A stretch of 64,000 nucleotides of DNA from Agarophyton chilense (Eukaryota; Rhodophyta; Florideophyceae; Gracilariales; Gracilariaceae). Shown here in pieces: positions 1 to 12,604 of this stretch. Below the pieces are notes generated by a model. The model was not told the DNA's origin. It was given only the letters and a program-made list of their open reading frames with translations, and made no database searches. The stretch spans positions 4,030,001 through 4,094,000 of the forward strand of contig JARGXX010000068.1 of the NCBI GenBank assembly GCA_030374765.1, in the 5' to 3' direction. Position numbers and translations under genes: made by a program. The number at the start of each line of letters is the position of its first letter. The first letter of the stretch is position 1.

Positions 1-1130
1 TAGACGACCTGCGCATTTCATTTACACGTACTCAGTCGCCGTAGGCCCATGAGATAGGAATGACTTGAACACACGTAGCAAGAAAGGTTAAGAAGTGGCT
101 GCCAGCATTGCTGGATATTTTAGATATTTACCTTAATTTTTTATACTTATGCAGGCCGATGTACTACAATACCTAGTACTATTTTGTGCCTCGGCGAATT
201 CGCCAGCCGATCAAGTAAACTTCTGATCCAAGGGTTCTTGGCTTCAGACTTGTTCGCCTTCGCCATTACTCACACCACCGAAAGGATAGCCGCCGCAACT
301 GGCGACCTTTCTATCCCTTGTCTTTCAACTGGTGTTACACTGGAACTGTCGGAGGCTCGTTATAAACATCTTCTTTTGATTCTAAACCCACTACTGAGTT
401 TCTTCCTCTCTTTCTCATTCTCTAATTTCCCCTTTATTCTACCCTCACTCTAGTGGTTTCTGTTGCTCTTTTTGTCAGTATTTTTTTTGATGCCCTCGTG
501 ACTTTAGGCTTTCGACACCTTGTTGTTGCTGTAATCTACACAGTGGAATCTTGACCTCTCCGGAAAATACACTACGCAGGTTTTATGGTTTCTACTTTTT
601 CTTTTTAATTATCCTCTTTTTGCGTGAAGTTAAGACTCTAACTGAAACACAGAATTAGCTTTGCTCAGCTAATAAGGCTCCGCCCGCTGATTTACATTGT
701 TGAGAAAAAGATCCGGTAGTCGGTTTATCTCGAGGCATCGCACCTAAAAGACATCCTATGCTATCCAGAGACAAATGGTTTTCAGATTACTAATGAAGTT
801 CCAAACGATGGAGAGCTGCTTCCTGTTACGTATGGAGATGAAATTTAGACTAATACTAGTTCAAGCATTCTTACTATGACAGGCAGGAATACACTAAACT
901 CTTTGGTGAGAGTTAATTAGACCAGATGGGCAAGGCAAAATGTGTCCCTGTCTTTGAATGGTCCAATGCATATGCAGCAGTGAAAAGAGAGGGGACCGGT
1001 TGGGATTTTTATCCTGGTTTCGAGTGGTTCCTTGGCACCTTCTCCGTTCCAGTTATTTATTTAGATGTTTTCTGTTGCTCATATAGGAAAAGTATTCAAT
1101 CCACCGACTTTTGGTTAGAAGGTGAAGATC
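1..1130. other. No recognisable gene
   Basis: Only short open frames occur here and none has a recognisable domain. A pyrimidine-rich stretch lies near 370-470. This interval ends at the TAAA duplication that marks the left edge of the transposon starting at 1135. Confidence 0.5.
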
Positions 1131-1146
1131 TAAACCCAGTGGAAAT
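1131..1146 (+). repeat. Element A left target duplication and terminal inverted repeat
   Basis: TAAA (1131-1134) is followed by CCCAGTGGAAAT, which is repeated in reverse complement at the right end. Closing the two TAAA copies gives a plausible empty site. Confidence 0.85.
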
Positions 1147-1259
1147 CTGAGATAGAGGTATGATATAAGTTTGATATAAACTCAGAGATATAATTTGGAT
1201 ATATTTCACCGACGTGTTTCAGATAAAGGGTATATATAGATTTGATATGTTTAAGTTCC

Positions 1260-4100
1260 TTAACAGATTTGTTTTTAATGTTTGTTTGATAAATTTCGGA
1301 TACCCCTGGGATTTTTTTAAGAGAAAGGCCAGATGTCGTTCTACTATTACAAAGATAGAGGCCAGTAATCGCATCGAGATTTCTCCGTGGAGACAAAAGG
1401 GCAAAATTGATGCGGTTATGATGAGCGCTGAAACAACTTTGGATAGGGCGGTTATTTTTACTTATAAGCAGGACAGACCTGCATTATCGGGAGCTAGTCC
1501 AAAATAATAGCAGGGTATGATAACGAAAACCCTGTAGCACCTAGTGGGTGCATCTGATTATTCCTATTTTTCCACCACACCACTCTGCTTCGTATCGACG
1601 ACGACTTGATGCTCACCCTTCCACAACACGGCGCCGCACTTATTCACTGACCGCACATGAAGTTTCCACCACCCGTACTGTACTTTCTTGCATCGTGCCG
1701 CGCTTAGACCACTTTCCTCCCATGTTCAAGAACCATAGTGTTGTGCACTTTAAACTGCGGCACGTCGAACCCCAGGAACGAGGACGCGCCACCGAACGCC
1801 AGCCCTACCTAGTTGTATACAATGGATACCATCAGAGATCAGGAATCCCAATGTATGAAATTCATTTCATTCAGCAAAACGGTCCAAGCGCATCGTCTGG
1901 ACATCAAATGCGGCGAGCTCTCTCTCGAAATAGTTGGAGATAATGGAAATTTCAATGGCTCCGCTACATGAGATTCATGATCTAAAGTTTCTGAGCACCC
2001 ACGGCTTCCCTCACAATTTCGCAGTGAAACCGGTGTTGCGCTGTGCGTCTGAGAAAGGTACTTACAGAGCCTAAGACACTCGAGTTGTCGTCTGGAACTT
2101 CACCAATGAAAAGCTTGCCATTTGAGAGAATGGACGACGATGGATTAGATGAAGCTTGGAAGCGCGTTCTGCAGTGACCGACGGTGCACTTTGGACCGAG
2201 GACGTCGTCAACTGGACGAGGAGCCCATAAACATGGGGATAACACATATGATAAGGGCGATTCCTCATCGTCGGAAAGGGGTTTTGGCGGGAAGCCGCTG
2301 CGTACTGGGAGAGTAACGGAGGATGTCGGTGCATAGAAGAGCACAGTTGAAAAGGTCAGAAGCATGCATATGGGGATGGTGGGAGAGGGAGAACGTACTC
2401 GATGCCGCACGTAAATGAGCTTTTGGCGATCCGAAAATGAGGGCTGGGTCGACCGGATAGTCCGAGTCGCCCTAGATGGAACGCACTCGTAGCTTCAGTG
2501 GGACCAGCGCAGCAATAAGAACGGGTGGGTGGAGAGCTGGTTGCAGTTGGGGTTCGGACGGGGAAGAATGTCAAAGGTTAAGGAGGGCACCCTGGGGGCA
2601 AGTGTGTATGTGACAGTGGCATGCCACAGCGAAGGGGTGGGGTTGGGGAGCGATGCAGCAGATGCTGACGCTTGGCCCTGACTGCTGTTCGGCGTTCCTG
2701 TTATTATAGCCGAATCTGGAAATGGTGAGGTCCTTTGTGCTGGGCGCCTTGAAGCGCGCAGAGTCTCTCCTGAAAGCTGCTATCTTGACCATGAGCTATT
2801 CCGTCATGCCTCCACACCACCAGTCCCAAGTACGTCTTGTACCTACGTGCGTACATCCTCCACCGCTTCCTTCCCTGCCCTCAGCTCTGCCTAGTCCATG
2901 GCCTTTGGGGCAGTTGTACGTTATTCTTGGTCATCATGCCCACTCTTTAGAGAACGCCGCCGCCGGCCAAAATGGCCAAAAGGCCCGAGCTCAAAGCCCC
3001 TCCGTCGCTGCAAACCACCCCATCATACGGTGCACCCAATGTCAGATTAAATAGAACTCTACCAGCGCAAAGTGAAGTATTGCACTGAGGGGAGAATGCA
3101 TCATGGTGAAACAGTGCGTCTATCACGTGAAACAGATCCATAAACTGCGGCGTACAAGATACATGTACTCAAGAAACGAACAGGTGCGTTCAGCAAAGGA
3201 AGCCCGTGCATTCGCGAGACAAATCCGATACATTAGAGAGAAGGTGCCATGCATTTGCAATACGAAGTGTAGCGCAAACGAGGGGAGCCATGTGCCAAGG
3301 TGTCAGATGGAGAAACCGACGAGTGGTGTCCTGTGAAAAATCGCAGCCCGTTGAACGAGGAGAGGGCCGCTGGACAAAGTAGGGAGGTTTGATTGAGAGA
3401 GAGGTAGCAGGAACGGAGGCAAGCGGCGTCGCTCGGAAATTTCGAAGCCAGACAAGCAAGGATGCGGATGGTTGGTCGGACGACAGGGGCAACCAACAGG
3501 GGCACCCAACAGGGATGGCTCTTTTGGAGTCCGAGAAACTTCAAACCCCCTTTCCTTTCAAGATGTCGGAAGCAAGCGGCGCCATTACTTTCAAGCGAGT
3601 TCATCAAATGCTCGCATACGTGTACAATGTGTGCCGAGAAAGCCTACTCGTTAAAAGTGGTATTGCGCACTGTTTACCTTGCTCCAAAAGGACAACTCCA
3701 GGCTCACATTGAGAAAAGCTCTGGAAAATTGTTCCTATCCAAACAGCCCAACAAGTGTTGCGGAGCTGTTTGACCTCCGGCAGTTTCTGCGACCAAGTCG
3801 TTTTCATTCTTTTGCCTATATCTTGGAATGGATAACGAGCATCAATGTAATACGAAGGGCTTCGCTCTTTCCTCTTCATCTCTAACAACCATTGTGTCAT
3901 GTGGAACGCCAACACACACACAACACCGAAAGGGAGATTGTTTTCCAAAGGCATGTTACCAATCAACATTGCTTCTCTTCGCTCACCTTAGTTTTGTCTT
4001 GCAATTTGTTGGTGCCCACATTCTAAGTAGCGTAGTAGTCGCGGTGGAACCAGCCTGCGCAAATGAAGATGGTATGCTCCGCAATGACGTTTCAAACAAT
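1260..4100. other. Unassigned cargo region of element A
   Basis: This 2.8 kb lies inside the transposon, downstream of its transposase. It is less AT-rich than the subterminal regions and holds several 90-175 residue open frames on both strands. One minus-strand frame (2410-1982, 142 residues) starts with a hydrophobic stretch that could be a signal or anchor, followed by Ser/Pro-rich sequence. I recognise no family in it. It may be captured host sequence, like the SPOUT1 fragment at the other end of the element, but nothing here proves that. Confidence 0.35.
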
Positions 4101-4107
4101 TTAAATC

Positions 4108-7100
4108 TCAACAACTTCCTTGAATACGTACAGTACTATCCTCAAATACACTTCTCTGCAGTTCAAATAGAAAATACCGCTGCCCACCATGATCAAAGTA
4201 TCCAATCTTTCGATCAACAGACGATATCTGCTCAAATGTTTTGTAAGTGTCCAAGATTTTTCTCTTTCGTACATTTGAGCCAAGTTTTGTGGAGACAGTC
4301 TCGTACTTTCGGCTTACGCGAAGTCCATTCTGCCATTGGATACGAACTAACTTGAAGCAAGCATTCTTTTTGGCTCTGGTGGTAGCGTGTTCAACGTAGA
4401 ATTCAACCTCATATATATCCAGAACGCTTCCATAGTATGTTTCGATGACCTCGCTCTCAAGTTCAGAGGCATAGTTAGCAGCTATCCAATGCCTTTGGCG
4501 AGCCATGAATCCTTTCCTTGACTGCTTGGCATCTCTTTTCTGATAGTGTGAAAGAACTTCAATCGCAAAACCATTGTGCTCATCTTTAGTTATAGCGCGT
4601 TGATATGAGTGTACCGATACAATATGCAAAAGATTGTAGTCAAGGGAAAGAAATTTCTCAACACAGTCCACCAACTGTTTGGGAACTTCCCCAGTGACAG
4701 AATTTCCTCTTGGTACGGCAAAAATCCACATTGATTCATCACCCCAACCAGCTGCCCTTAGCGAATACATGTTCGACGATCCCTTCAGACAACTGTCGGA
4801 CTCGCTCTCGTCATATTCTTCCACGTCAGATTCTTCTGTGCTGTTCTTTGGATCAAGTTCGTCACGAATCTCTTCAGTAGACGACGAAGAAGTAGTGTGG
4901 TTATCAGTAGGTTTTATTCCTTGACGAACTCCTCCAAGCAGCATTCCAGTGGCAAATCGAGACAGATAGCCGTTCAAAAGATTTGTTTCGAGGAGTGTGG
5001 ATGATTTAGCATACCGAACTAGCTCTCCAATTACACGCTCCGGAAGAAGCTGTGAAGTATTCAGAAGTGGGCCATTCTCTTCCAACATTTCAGGAAGGTG
5101 AAGAAAAGCATGTATTGTTGGAGTGAAAACGAAAGAATGGTACTCGTCAACGAAAAAATTCTTTGCATACAGCGCATGAAGCTTTTGAAATAGATATGTG
5201 AGAGTCTGAACTGACTCAGGCCGAGGAGTGGGATCCAGAACGATGAAAGGCACTCTGCGCAGCGTGACCCACACATCGATCATATGTAGATCTCATCTGG
5301 TGTGTGACAAAATAGGGAGAACATAATGAAGAGCGAATATCTTGAGAGTCTCAGCCTTGAAGGAAGAGAACTGCTCTAAAGCGAGAGGAAACCGCCCCCA
5401 GTCAGTGGGGAATCCGGACGCACAACGCTCCAGAGAGCGGTTGATTCGTGTTATATGAACATCCGATAGAACAAAAGAAGACTCTGAACAAAGCCTATCA
5501 TGCATTCCAAATGTCAAACGTGTCAATGTCGATACAAGCCCACTCAAATATAAATGCACTGTGTCGTAAAGGAACGAGTTCGCAAAGTCAGGAAGAATGG
5601 TTGAGACTAACGGCGTACGCTTAATTCCAGTTTCCCGCATGATTCTAGAAATTGTACCGCGAGCCTGTCCGCTGCGCGCCCTGATGAGCCTGTCCCATGT
5701 GTGTCGAATACTCTTGTTTGTCCTTGGATTGTGGCACTCTGATTGAATCCATCCGAAGTAGTTGCTCCCTCTGATTGCACGGTTTCGGCATTGCACACTT
5801 CCAGATGGCCTCAACGCATTACTGACCGCTGTCTTCTCGCTGTAACGACAAGAAAGTATTCCCTTGTGCCCAAGAAACTCTCCTATCTTGGTGGCGGCGG
5901 GCCAATCCGCTGTATCAAACAGGACAAAAACGGACACTCGTCTATCAAAACCATCCCAACAGCTCATTTCAATACCCCGCTGCAATTCTTCCAAGTCGTC
6001 AAATATAGGCTGAAAGAATGTTTCAAAGACATCGCTGTCAGGAGTACCTGGTACTATAGCCGGGATAAGAACATTGCATGCTCTGAATCTGTAGGACACA
6101 TCGAGATTGAGAACATTAAGCATGATGGGCCAGCAGGATCGCATCGAAGGGAGTCTATTCTTTCCTATATCGACGCCATCCGTACTCAACGCGACGAAAA
6201 TGATCAGTTCTTTTTCTACGTTCCAAGTCTGGAGTCTCTCCTTGTTTTGTCGTGCAAAGAATTAACCGTGAAAGTAGTCAAACAAGTGAGATGTCTCTTC
6301 TGTTCTCATGGCATTTTGAGCTCGTCGACAGCCTTCGAAAAGTTCACGAAATGAATTCTCCTCCATACACATTGCCTGGAAAAGGTGTATTGGCTTCAAT
6401 TACGCGAAACGCCGTGCCTTAATAAGAGGTTTATTGAAACCCTGAACAATGCAGTACTCATGATTCTTGTACAGACCAGTTGCAGCCATGTGTCCATCAG
6501 GACAGCCTTTAGTTGACTGCACATGAACTCCAGTTCGTTGTATGATGTAACTCTTCATACTGCCATAAGTTCGATGAGATTCACCGCAAGTTAGGCGAAA
6601 GATTCTGCGACAGTCCTCACGAGAGCAAGCACTGTGCTGCAAGACGTCAAACAGATACACCAGACCTTTTGCCTCCGTTTCTAGTCGAGAAATGCGGCCG
6701 AAAATTGTTTCCTGGATTAACAGTGCACGCTCAAGACGTACGGAAGCTTCTTGGCTCTCATTCCCACGGTCGGGAAAATCCAAGAGATGAGGCACATTAC
6801 CGAAATGGTCTTGTGGATGTAATGAAGATATACCGTCCACTTCCTTTGATTTTAAATGGTCATTGTTAGGCAAATGAGGCTCAACAAATGCATCTCTTGA
6901 ACTTCTCTGCCGAAGTTGTCGCCATAAAGGAGTCTTCTGTCATTTACGGGGTCTCCAAACCCCTTCGTTCACCGCTACGAAGTGTTCATCGCTTTTTGGA
7001 GACGGAGATATAGACACAAAGCTCTTTCTAGAGGAGATCATATTGTCTTGATCGCATAGCAAGGACCCGAATTCTGGTGAATTAGGAGTTAAAGATGTAG

Positions 7101-7371
7101 AGCTGTTCTGAAAGGAGATGCTTTCTTCCTGATCGAACGAAAAAGAGCCAACATCTGGGGATTCAGGGGTAAAAGATGGGGTGGGAGACAACAAAGGCTT
7201 TTCTGAGAACGGCATGACAGGACTTCCATGTGTAGTAAACGAATGAATTAGGATGTTGGAAGAACAGATGAAGGAGTATAAGTGAAGATATAAACCTTGT
7301 GTTGGTTGATTGACATCTTCAGTCGGCAGGGCGTATCTGCTTGAATCATGAACCGAAAATTTCATCCACAT
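4108..7371 (-). pseudogene. Tnp2-family (CACTA/Plavaka-like) transposase, four in-frame stops
   Basis: One minus-strand reading frame runs the whole length without a frameshift but is cut by TGA (6940-6942), TAA (6400-6402), TAA (6262-6264) and TGA (5293-5295). The first part has a Cys-rich region (CSREDC followed by CGESH and CPDGH) that could bind zinc. The next part (6189-5293) has the STDG start of a Tnp2 catalytic core, then SCWP and a PGTPDSD...PIFDDLEEL segment typical of Tnp2 transposases. The last part (5283-4108) carries the LPER-VIGEL helical domain found downstream of the core in these proteins. Such enzymes cut and paste the element by a DDE mechanism in the nucleus. As it stands the gene cannot give a full protein unless stops are read through. 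It is transcribed divergently from the gene at 7598; the two start regions are only about 230 bp apart and must share a promoter region. Confidence 0.8.
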
Positions 7372-7597
7372 TTCACTTCAAATTCGATAAAATCACCGTT
7401 CCCACCCAGGCTGATACATTTCTTCCTTCTTGGTGAGGGAGCGAAGCTCCTGTGTAATAACTCTTGCTTTGCTCTTGCGACGGTGCACGGCTGCGATTGA
7501 CTTTCCCCTATGCTTGGCATTCTTCTTTGGTCTATTTGGCTCCTCTCCTTCGTGTCTCTTTATGGTTCTTCCTAGCGTTTTTTGTATTCTTTCCACA

Positions 7598-8785
7598 ATG
7601 GCACCGCCGCGTCAGGATCAAAATTCAAATATCACGAATCATGTGTTGCCAGCCGAGGTCCGCATCCACAAAGAGGCGGCCGTCTTGGTGTACCCATGTG
7701 CCTCTATTCGTCGCCGTAAGAACGGAGGACGCAGTCAACGCTCAGCGGCGGATAATTTCAATCGGGCACATGCGGAATGGAAGAATGTGGCGTACAGTCC
7801 GTCGTACATCATCGTCTCGAAAGATAGGGCTCTTGGTATCCGCTTGAGAATGCGCAAAACGCTTTATACGGGATCTTTTGAGAACAATTGGAGCATTAAG
7901 AAAGGACTTCTTACGTACGAAGAGGCAGAGAATCATTTCCATAATCATTTGCAGGCGGTTCGAAGAGAACAGAATGCGACTTTCAGCTTCTCGCAAATAG
8001 CAAAGGATTACCGGGCGGCGGATATGTTTCTCCAAGAGGTGTTCAAGACCAGCAAGAAATATAAAAAGGCTCCAAAAGGTTGGGTTCATCCCAGTAATAG
8101 GGGCAAACGTGGAGGGAAGGGCAACACTTCGGGCGATGGAGATGATGATGACATCTTTGACGCAGAGCAAGAGGGGTTTGCAAGGGATTCTGCTCCGCCA
8201 GAGGCTATGACGAAGCATCACTTTCATAGAAATTCGTCACAAGACGACGAAACTCATTTGAGTGCATTACACAAGCAAAGAACTTCGTTAGCGTCTCGGC
8301 TAAATGATATGTCGCATAACATTTCTGATGCTGGTGAACTTGATTGTGATGCCATAAATGGTTGAGATACTTGCAATGAAAGCGATGAAGACAGCGAGGT
8401 TACCCTGATGTTCCACGTAGGAGAGAGTGAAGGAAGCAGAATCGTTGGAAACAATCACAACTCAAAGAACGTCAACAATGAAGAAGAAGTTGAGATTACA
8501 CCGGTGTTTGGAAAGAAAAACAAACGGCTTGCTAGATTTTCCCAGAAGAATGAACGAGTGGTGGCTAAGAGACGCTCTAAGAAGCGCAGAGCGGCGTCAA
8601 ACAACATTTGTGCACTCCAAGGCTGCTACTTGCTCGGCCCATCCGCTCATAACTCTCAGAATTGCCGTGCGTCGATGCATAACCTCTGCGGACAGCGAGT
8701 CCTTGGCGAAGCGCACATCGAAGGACAGTACTTTTGCTCTCTAAAGTGTCTGTCAGGTGTCATGCGTCAGTTGAGTGCTTCTTAA
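7598..8785 (+). pseudogene. Accessory protein of element A with C-terminal Cys/His cluster, one in-frame TGA
   Basis: I start the gene at 7598 because the context CACAATGGC is a good eukaryotic start. A single frame runs 396 codons to 8785 and is interrupted only by TGA at 8363-8365; the open frame resumes at once. The N-terminal half is basic (KKYKKAPKGW region), the middle acidic (GDGDDDD), then comes a second basic stretch (KKNKRLARF, KRRSKKRR). The C-terminus has paired Cys/His residues: CALQGC, then NCRASMHNLC, then FCSLKC, a likely zinc-binding domain. Second genes with such clusters accompany Tnp2/KDZ-type transposases and are thought to bind DNA; that role is inference here. Confidence 0.6.
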
Positions 8786-9012
8786 ATAATGAAGATAGCG
8801 ATAAACAGGGTGTTGAGAAGGCTAAAGAGGTGATTCTCCATTTTGTGAACACTGACTGGGTGCCGCAGCTATGTGTTGCACAGAATGGTGTTAAGGTTTC
8901 GAGTATTAATCACTCATGTCGGAGCAATGCGCCTTCTTAGATGCAAACCCAGATGCCAAGAAAGAGCAATCGAAGCTGCATGTGCAGATTACGCTGTGCT
9001 CGGGGCCTTGCA

Positions 9013-9857
9013 CTAGGCCAAACACAGTGAGAAGATCGTTACCAGGGGGGGGGGGGGGCCGTATTTGGCTGGAAAGAGTCGATTGGGGGTGCTGGGCTCC
9101 GAGCTTCCGATGACCAGATCGTACTTGTCGCACACGACGCTTTTGGTGAACACATCGGACAAGCACGTTCCTGTGCAGACCTGATAGCCCCAGTACGTGT
9201 GTTCTGCTCGTGTGCGGTTGCGAGACACTAGGCGTCCGAAAAGGTACTTGTCAAGAATGTTTTGATAGTCATCGGCGGACGGTTTCATATCGATGCTGAC
9301 ACGGGTGATCGGGAAGACGGCGCGATGAACCTCGACCAGACGTGGTAGACCGACATCGATATACCTTGTGGGTGGCATGCTGGCAGCAGGGCCCTGTCGG
9401 AAGATTTAGAGACAGCGATTTCTTCGCGAAACGGCATGCAATCGCCGTGAGCTACGTGATTGGCAAGTGCGAGCGGATTGAGCAGGCCAACGAATCTGAG
9501 CTCAGCACACACGAGGAAAGGAAGCATCTACAGGCAAGCCGTGCTACCACGGAGAGAACTCGTACGGGTGCTCGTCAAAGATGATCCCCTCGTGCACGCG
9601 GAGGTTGGGCGCGGCGAGCGCAACCTACACGGTCATTAGATGCGGAGCTCGGATGAATGTGCGTTACGGAAGACAGAGGACGGCAGAGCGATGGAGATGG
9701 AGCGCTGTGGCCAGGACATCGCGGCGGCGTACATGGGGGCGACAGGCGCGAATTGCAGCGGCGTTGGGAGGCGGTGGGGCGCGGATGGCGGACAAGCCGA
9801 GTCAGTGTCACGAATCAATCCTTGAAAAGCAGCTATCCTGTATCTCTCTGGTATCAT
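9013..9857 (-). pseudogene. SPOUT1/C9orf114-like RNA methyltransferase gene fragment, decayed
   Basis: Three successive minus-strand pieces in different frames match consecutive parts of the SPOUT1 family (SPOUT-fold methyltransferases linked to RNA modification and spindle function). At about 9720-9640: ISIALPSSVFRNAHSSELR. At about 9600-9545: VHEGIIFDEHPYEF. At about 9520-9430: AELRFVGLLNPLALANHV and FREEIAV. At about 9200-9085: YWGYQVCTGTCLSDVFTK and YDLVIGSSE, the conserved nucleotide-binding part. At least two frameshifts and an in-frame stop make it dead, and it breaks off at a run of 14 G. It lies wholly inside element A, so it looks like a host gene fragment picked up by the transposon. 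Confidence 0.75.
9045..9058 (+). repeat. Run of 14 G
   Basis: A homopolymer of 14 G (14 C on the other strand) sits where the SPOUT1-like frame ends. It may be real, but it is also a typical place for a sequencing or assembly error. Confidence 0.9.
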
Positions 9858-10142
9858 TATTGTATCAGAATTAACTCATATCCATCGCAAATCGAAAGGG
9901 CATCTAACTCATATCACGCGTACCTTTATCCAACGCATATCGAACGGGGACCTTCATCAAAACTATAATATATTTATATCAGAAAACCAGATATGCTCAA
10001 AGTTATATCTACACTGCATCGATTCTGTATTTTCCGTTCAAACCCTTAATCGCACTTTATACTAAAATTATATCTATTAGTTGTAAAATATATATCCAAA
10101 AAACTTGTTTTATATCGGACTCATATCTATCTTATATCTCCC

Positions 10143-10158
10143 ATTTCCACTGGGTAAA
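10143..10158 (-). repeat. Element A right terminal inverted repeat and target duplication
   Basis: ATTTCCACTGGG is the reverse complement of the left end and is followed by TAAA at 10155-10158, matching the left duplication. Confidence 0.85.
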
Positions 10159-12600
10159 GCCGACTAATGGCGGTCAAATATTGGAGTTTTTCGGTGGGAT
10201 GGTCTTAATGACTCGCTTCGAATTCTCAAATCGATGATCGCTATGATTCAAGGACACTCCTTCTAAAGTCATCTACAATCCAAAACTCGGAAGTATTATG
10301 TCACAATGAGTTTGAACAGATAAGACGGTGCATTTTCTTCGGTAGCTGTAACAACAATCAGAAGTAAAATTAAAACAAATTATCACGAGTTTCAGACTTT
10401 TTGGAATCCAAAAACGACAATAGAAATTTTTTTGTTACTCTGTTACACACATTGTGTGTAAATGTGAATGAAAGCAGGTCATGGTGGTGTTCAGCCGAAA
10501 CTAGATTGGATTCGGCCTTCTATACTACAGTATTCTTGATAGAAAGCCTGGGAGTATTTTTGAATTTATGACCATTTGTTAGATAGGAAGTAGATTAAAT
10601 CTCAAAATAGAGATAATCATGACATCTACCGAACCCACTATCTTATATTTTGAAACTGTAGATGCACATAGAATAGCAGCTTAATTGAGACTGGAAAGGA
10701 GGTCGCAACTGATCACATTGTCTAAGTTGATTTTGAATATATTAAAACTGCCAAAAATCTTCTGAGAAAAAGAGTGACATTTATTAAAATCGTAAAAACA
10801 GCTCCCAAAAGTCTTACTATGTAATATCTTTCAGAAGTTGAAACGAAGTCACGAGGCTAGCACGTCTCAATGGTTGATAATCTCTCTGAAATAGATCGAT
10901 TAACTTCTGTGCTCTTCGTGAATTGAAAAAGATGCTATACTATCAAAACGTGCAGCAACAATGCGCTCGAAACTATAGTACTTCATGTAACATGAGAATC
11001 ACCAACGTAATAAAAAAAAATCTATTTTTCATTTCAATTCGAAAGGTTTTCCAAGAATTCTACTCATAGTGTTAAAAAATTAATAACATTATTTAAAAAT
11101 GGACAACAAGTTTAAAGTTAAGGTTTTTTTAAAATGAATAAGTTTTATCTATAAATTTGCTTGATTAACGCAAAACTCTTTGCAAAGGTGCATTTAGTAA
11201 CAAAAAATCTTTAAAAACGAATAATTTGTATTGATGTCTTGCAGATGGACTAATTCAAAAGAGGTGGGAGAATATCAGAACAATGAAAAGAACATATAAA
11301 GGAGAAAATAAAATAGATTCTGAGCAATTGGCTGATACCGGCATTTCTTTGACCAAAACAGACCATAAATGCAGAAAATTAGATATTTAAAAACTTCGAA
11401 ATACAAAAAAATTATTGAACACTATGCAAAAATACATACAAATCAAAAAGTTTTTGTTCAGAGTGCAGAAAAAAACAATATAGTTGTCTACTTATGCTAA
11501 ACTGGCACTGTTTGCGATTTTTTTAAATATCCTTTGCACGGTTTTCGTCACAACTACCTTTAGCATTATTCAACATCACTGATTACAGTATGTCAATTTA
11601 TTTTGTTATGCCTTTTGCAGGCAGTGGTTAATGTTTTAAGCAAAATTTAAATATAAATTTCTCTCCGTAAAAACGAAACTCGAAACATTAAACCCATTAA
11701 ATATAATACAGTCTGTTGTAAAGTAGTTTTTTTTACCAGGTTTCAATGTATTCTTTTTTTTGTTCAAGAAAAAGCAAATTTGTTCTTAGATATTAAAAAT
11801 TTTAGAATGATTAAAGCGCTTGAAGATGTTTTTGTGATAAAATTAACTTAACAAGGTTTGGAAAGTTTTTTATTAGTCTTCGAACGATTGTAAAACCACT
11901 AAGCTGGTGTAACTGAAGATAGCAAAAATGTACGTTAAAGAAGGTACAAATTGATTAGAATTTTTTATTTCTTAGAAAATAGAATATGGGGCTACAGTCT
12001 CGAAACAAGCGTTTTTTTCTTTTTCCAAAAAAAAGATTGGCTTTATATGAGCCCAGGATTTTTTCATAGGAGGCCAATTCTCCGGACACATGGACACGAG
12101 AGTTGAGTTTAATAAGCGTCTAAAAGTTGAGGTGCTTTAAAGAATTCGTTCTGGCTTGTAAGAGACCATTGTAGAACGCAATACTGTCTCGAGTTCAATC
12201 AACAAAAAGAAAAGTAATTTTGGGGCTTTCTGAAGTTTTTTGGGTATTACTGTACTTACATTTGGGTATAGGATTGACTCGATATCCCAAATTTTGTCCT
12301 CCCAATAGGCCTCTGCGACAGTTACCTATAAATTGCGCAGAAAACCCATCACACTACATAATTAATACAGTAAATTAGGTGCAAATGCGTTACACATATG
12401 AAATAAACACAACAAATCTTTTAATGTAGATAAATATAAATAAAAAACGCAAATTATAATACTCACAATGAGTATAAACTATTGAATAGTTGATTAGGTA
12501 TTGCAGGGGTCAATGGTTTAATCATCTGATCCAAGACGGCCAAACTTGGCGTTTATACGCCTCTGGCGCTTTTCTTTATACTTCCTCAGCTTCAGACGGC
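10159..12600. other. AT-rich gene desert
   Basis: About 2.4 kb with no open frame of 60 codons, many poly-A and poly-T runs and no recognisable element ends. It lies between element A and the first Harbinger-like transposase. I see no gene or RNA in it. Confidence 0.6.
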
Positions 12601-12604
12601 GTTT

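Larger units (their letters stand above)
1135..10154. mobile_element. Element A: 9.0 kb Tnp2/CACTA-like DNA transposon
   Basis: Both ends carry the inverted repeat CCCAGTGGAAAT (1135-1146, and reversed at 10143-10154). Each end is flanked by TAAA (1131-1134 and 10155-10158), so the outer borders and a 4-bp target-site duplication are visible directly. Both subterminal regions (about 1148-1260 and 9860-10142) are filled with short GATATAA/GATATGAG-like repeats, the usual layout of transposase-binding sites in CACTA-related elements. Inside are two divergent genes, a transposase on the minus strand (7371-4108) and a Cys-cluster protein on the plus strand (7598-8785), plus a captured host gene fragment (9857-9013). 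The transposase assigns it to the Tnp2/Plavaka side of the CMC superfamily. The 4-bp duplication differs from the 3 bp of classical CACTA elements. Confidence 0.85.
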
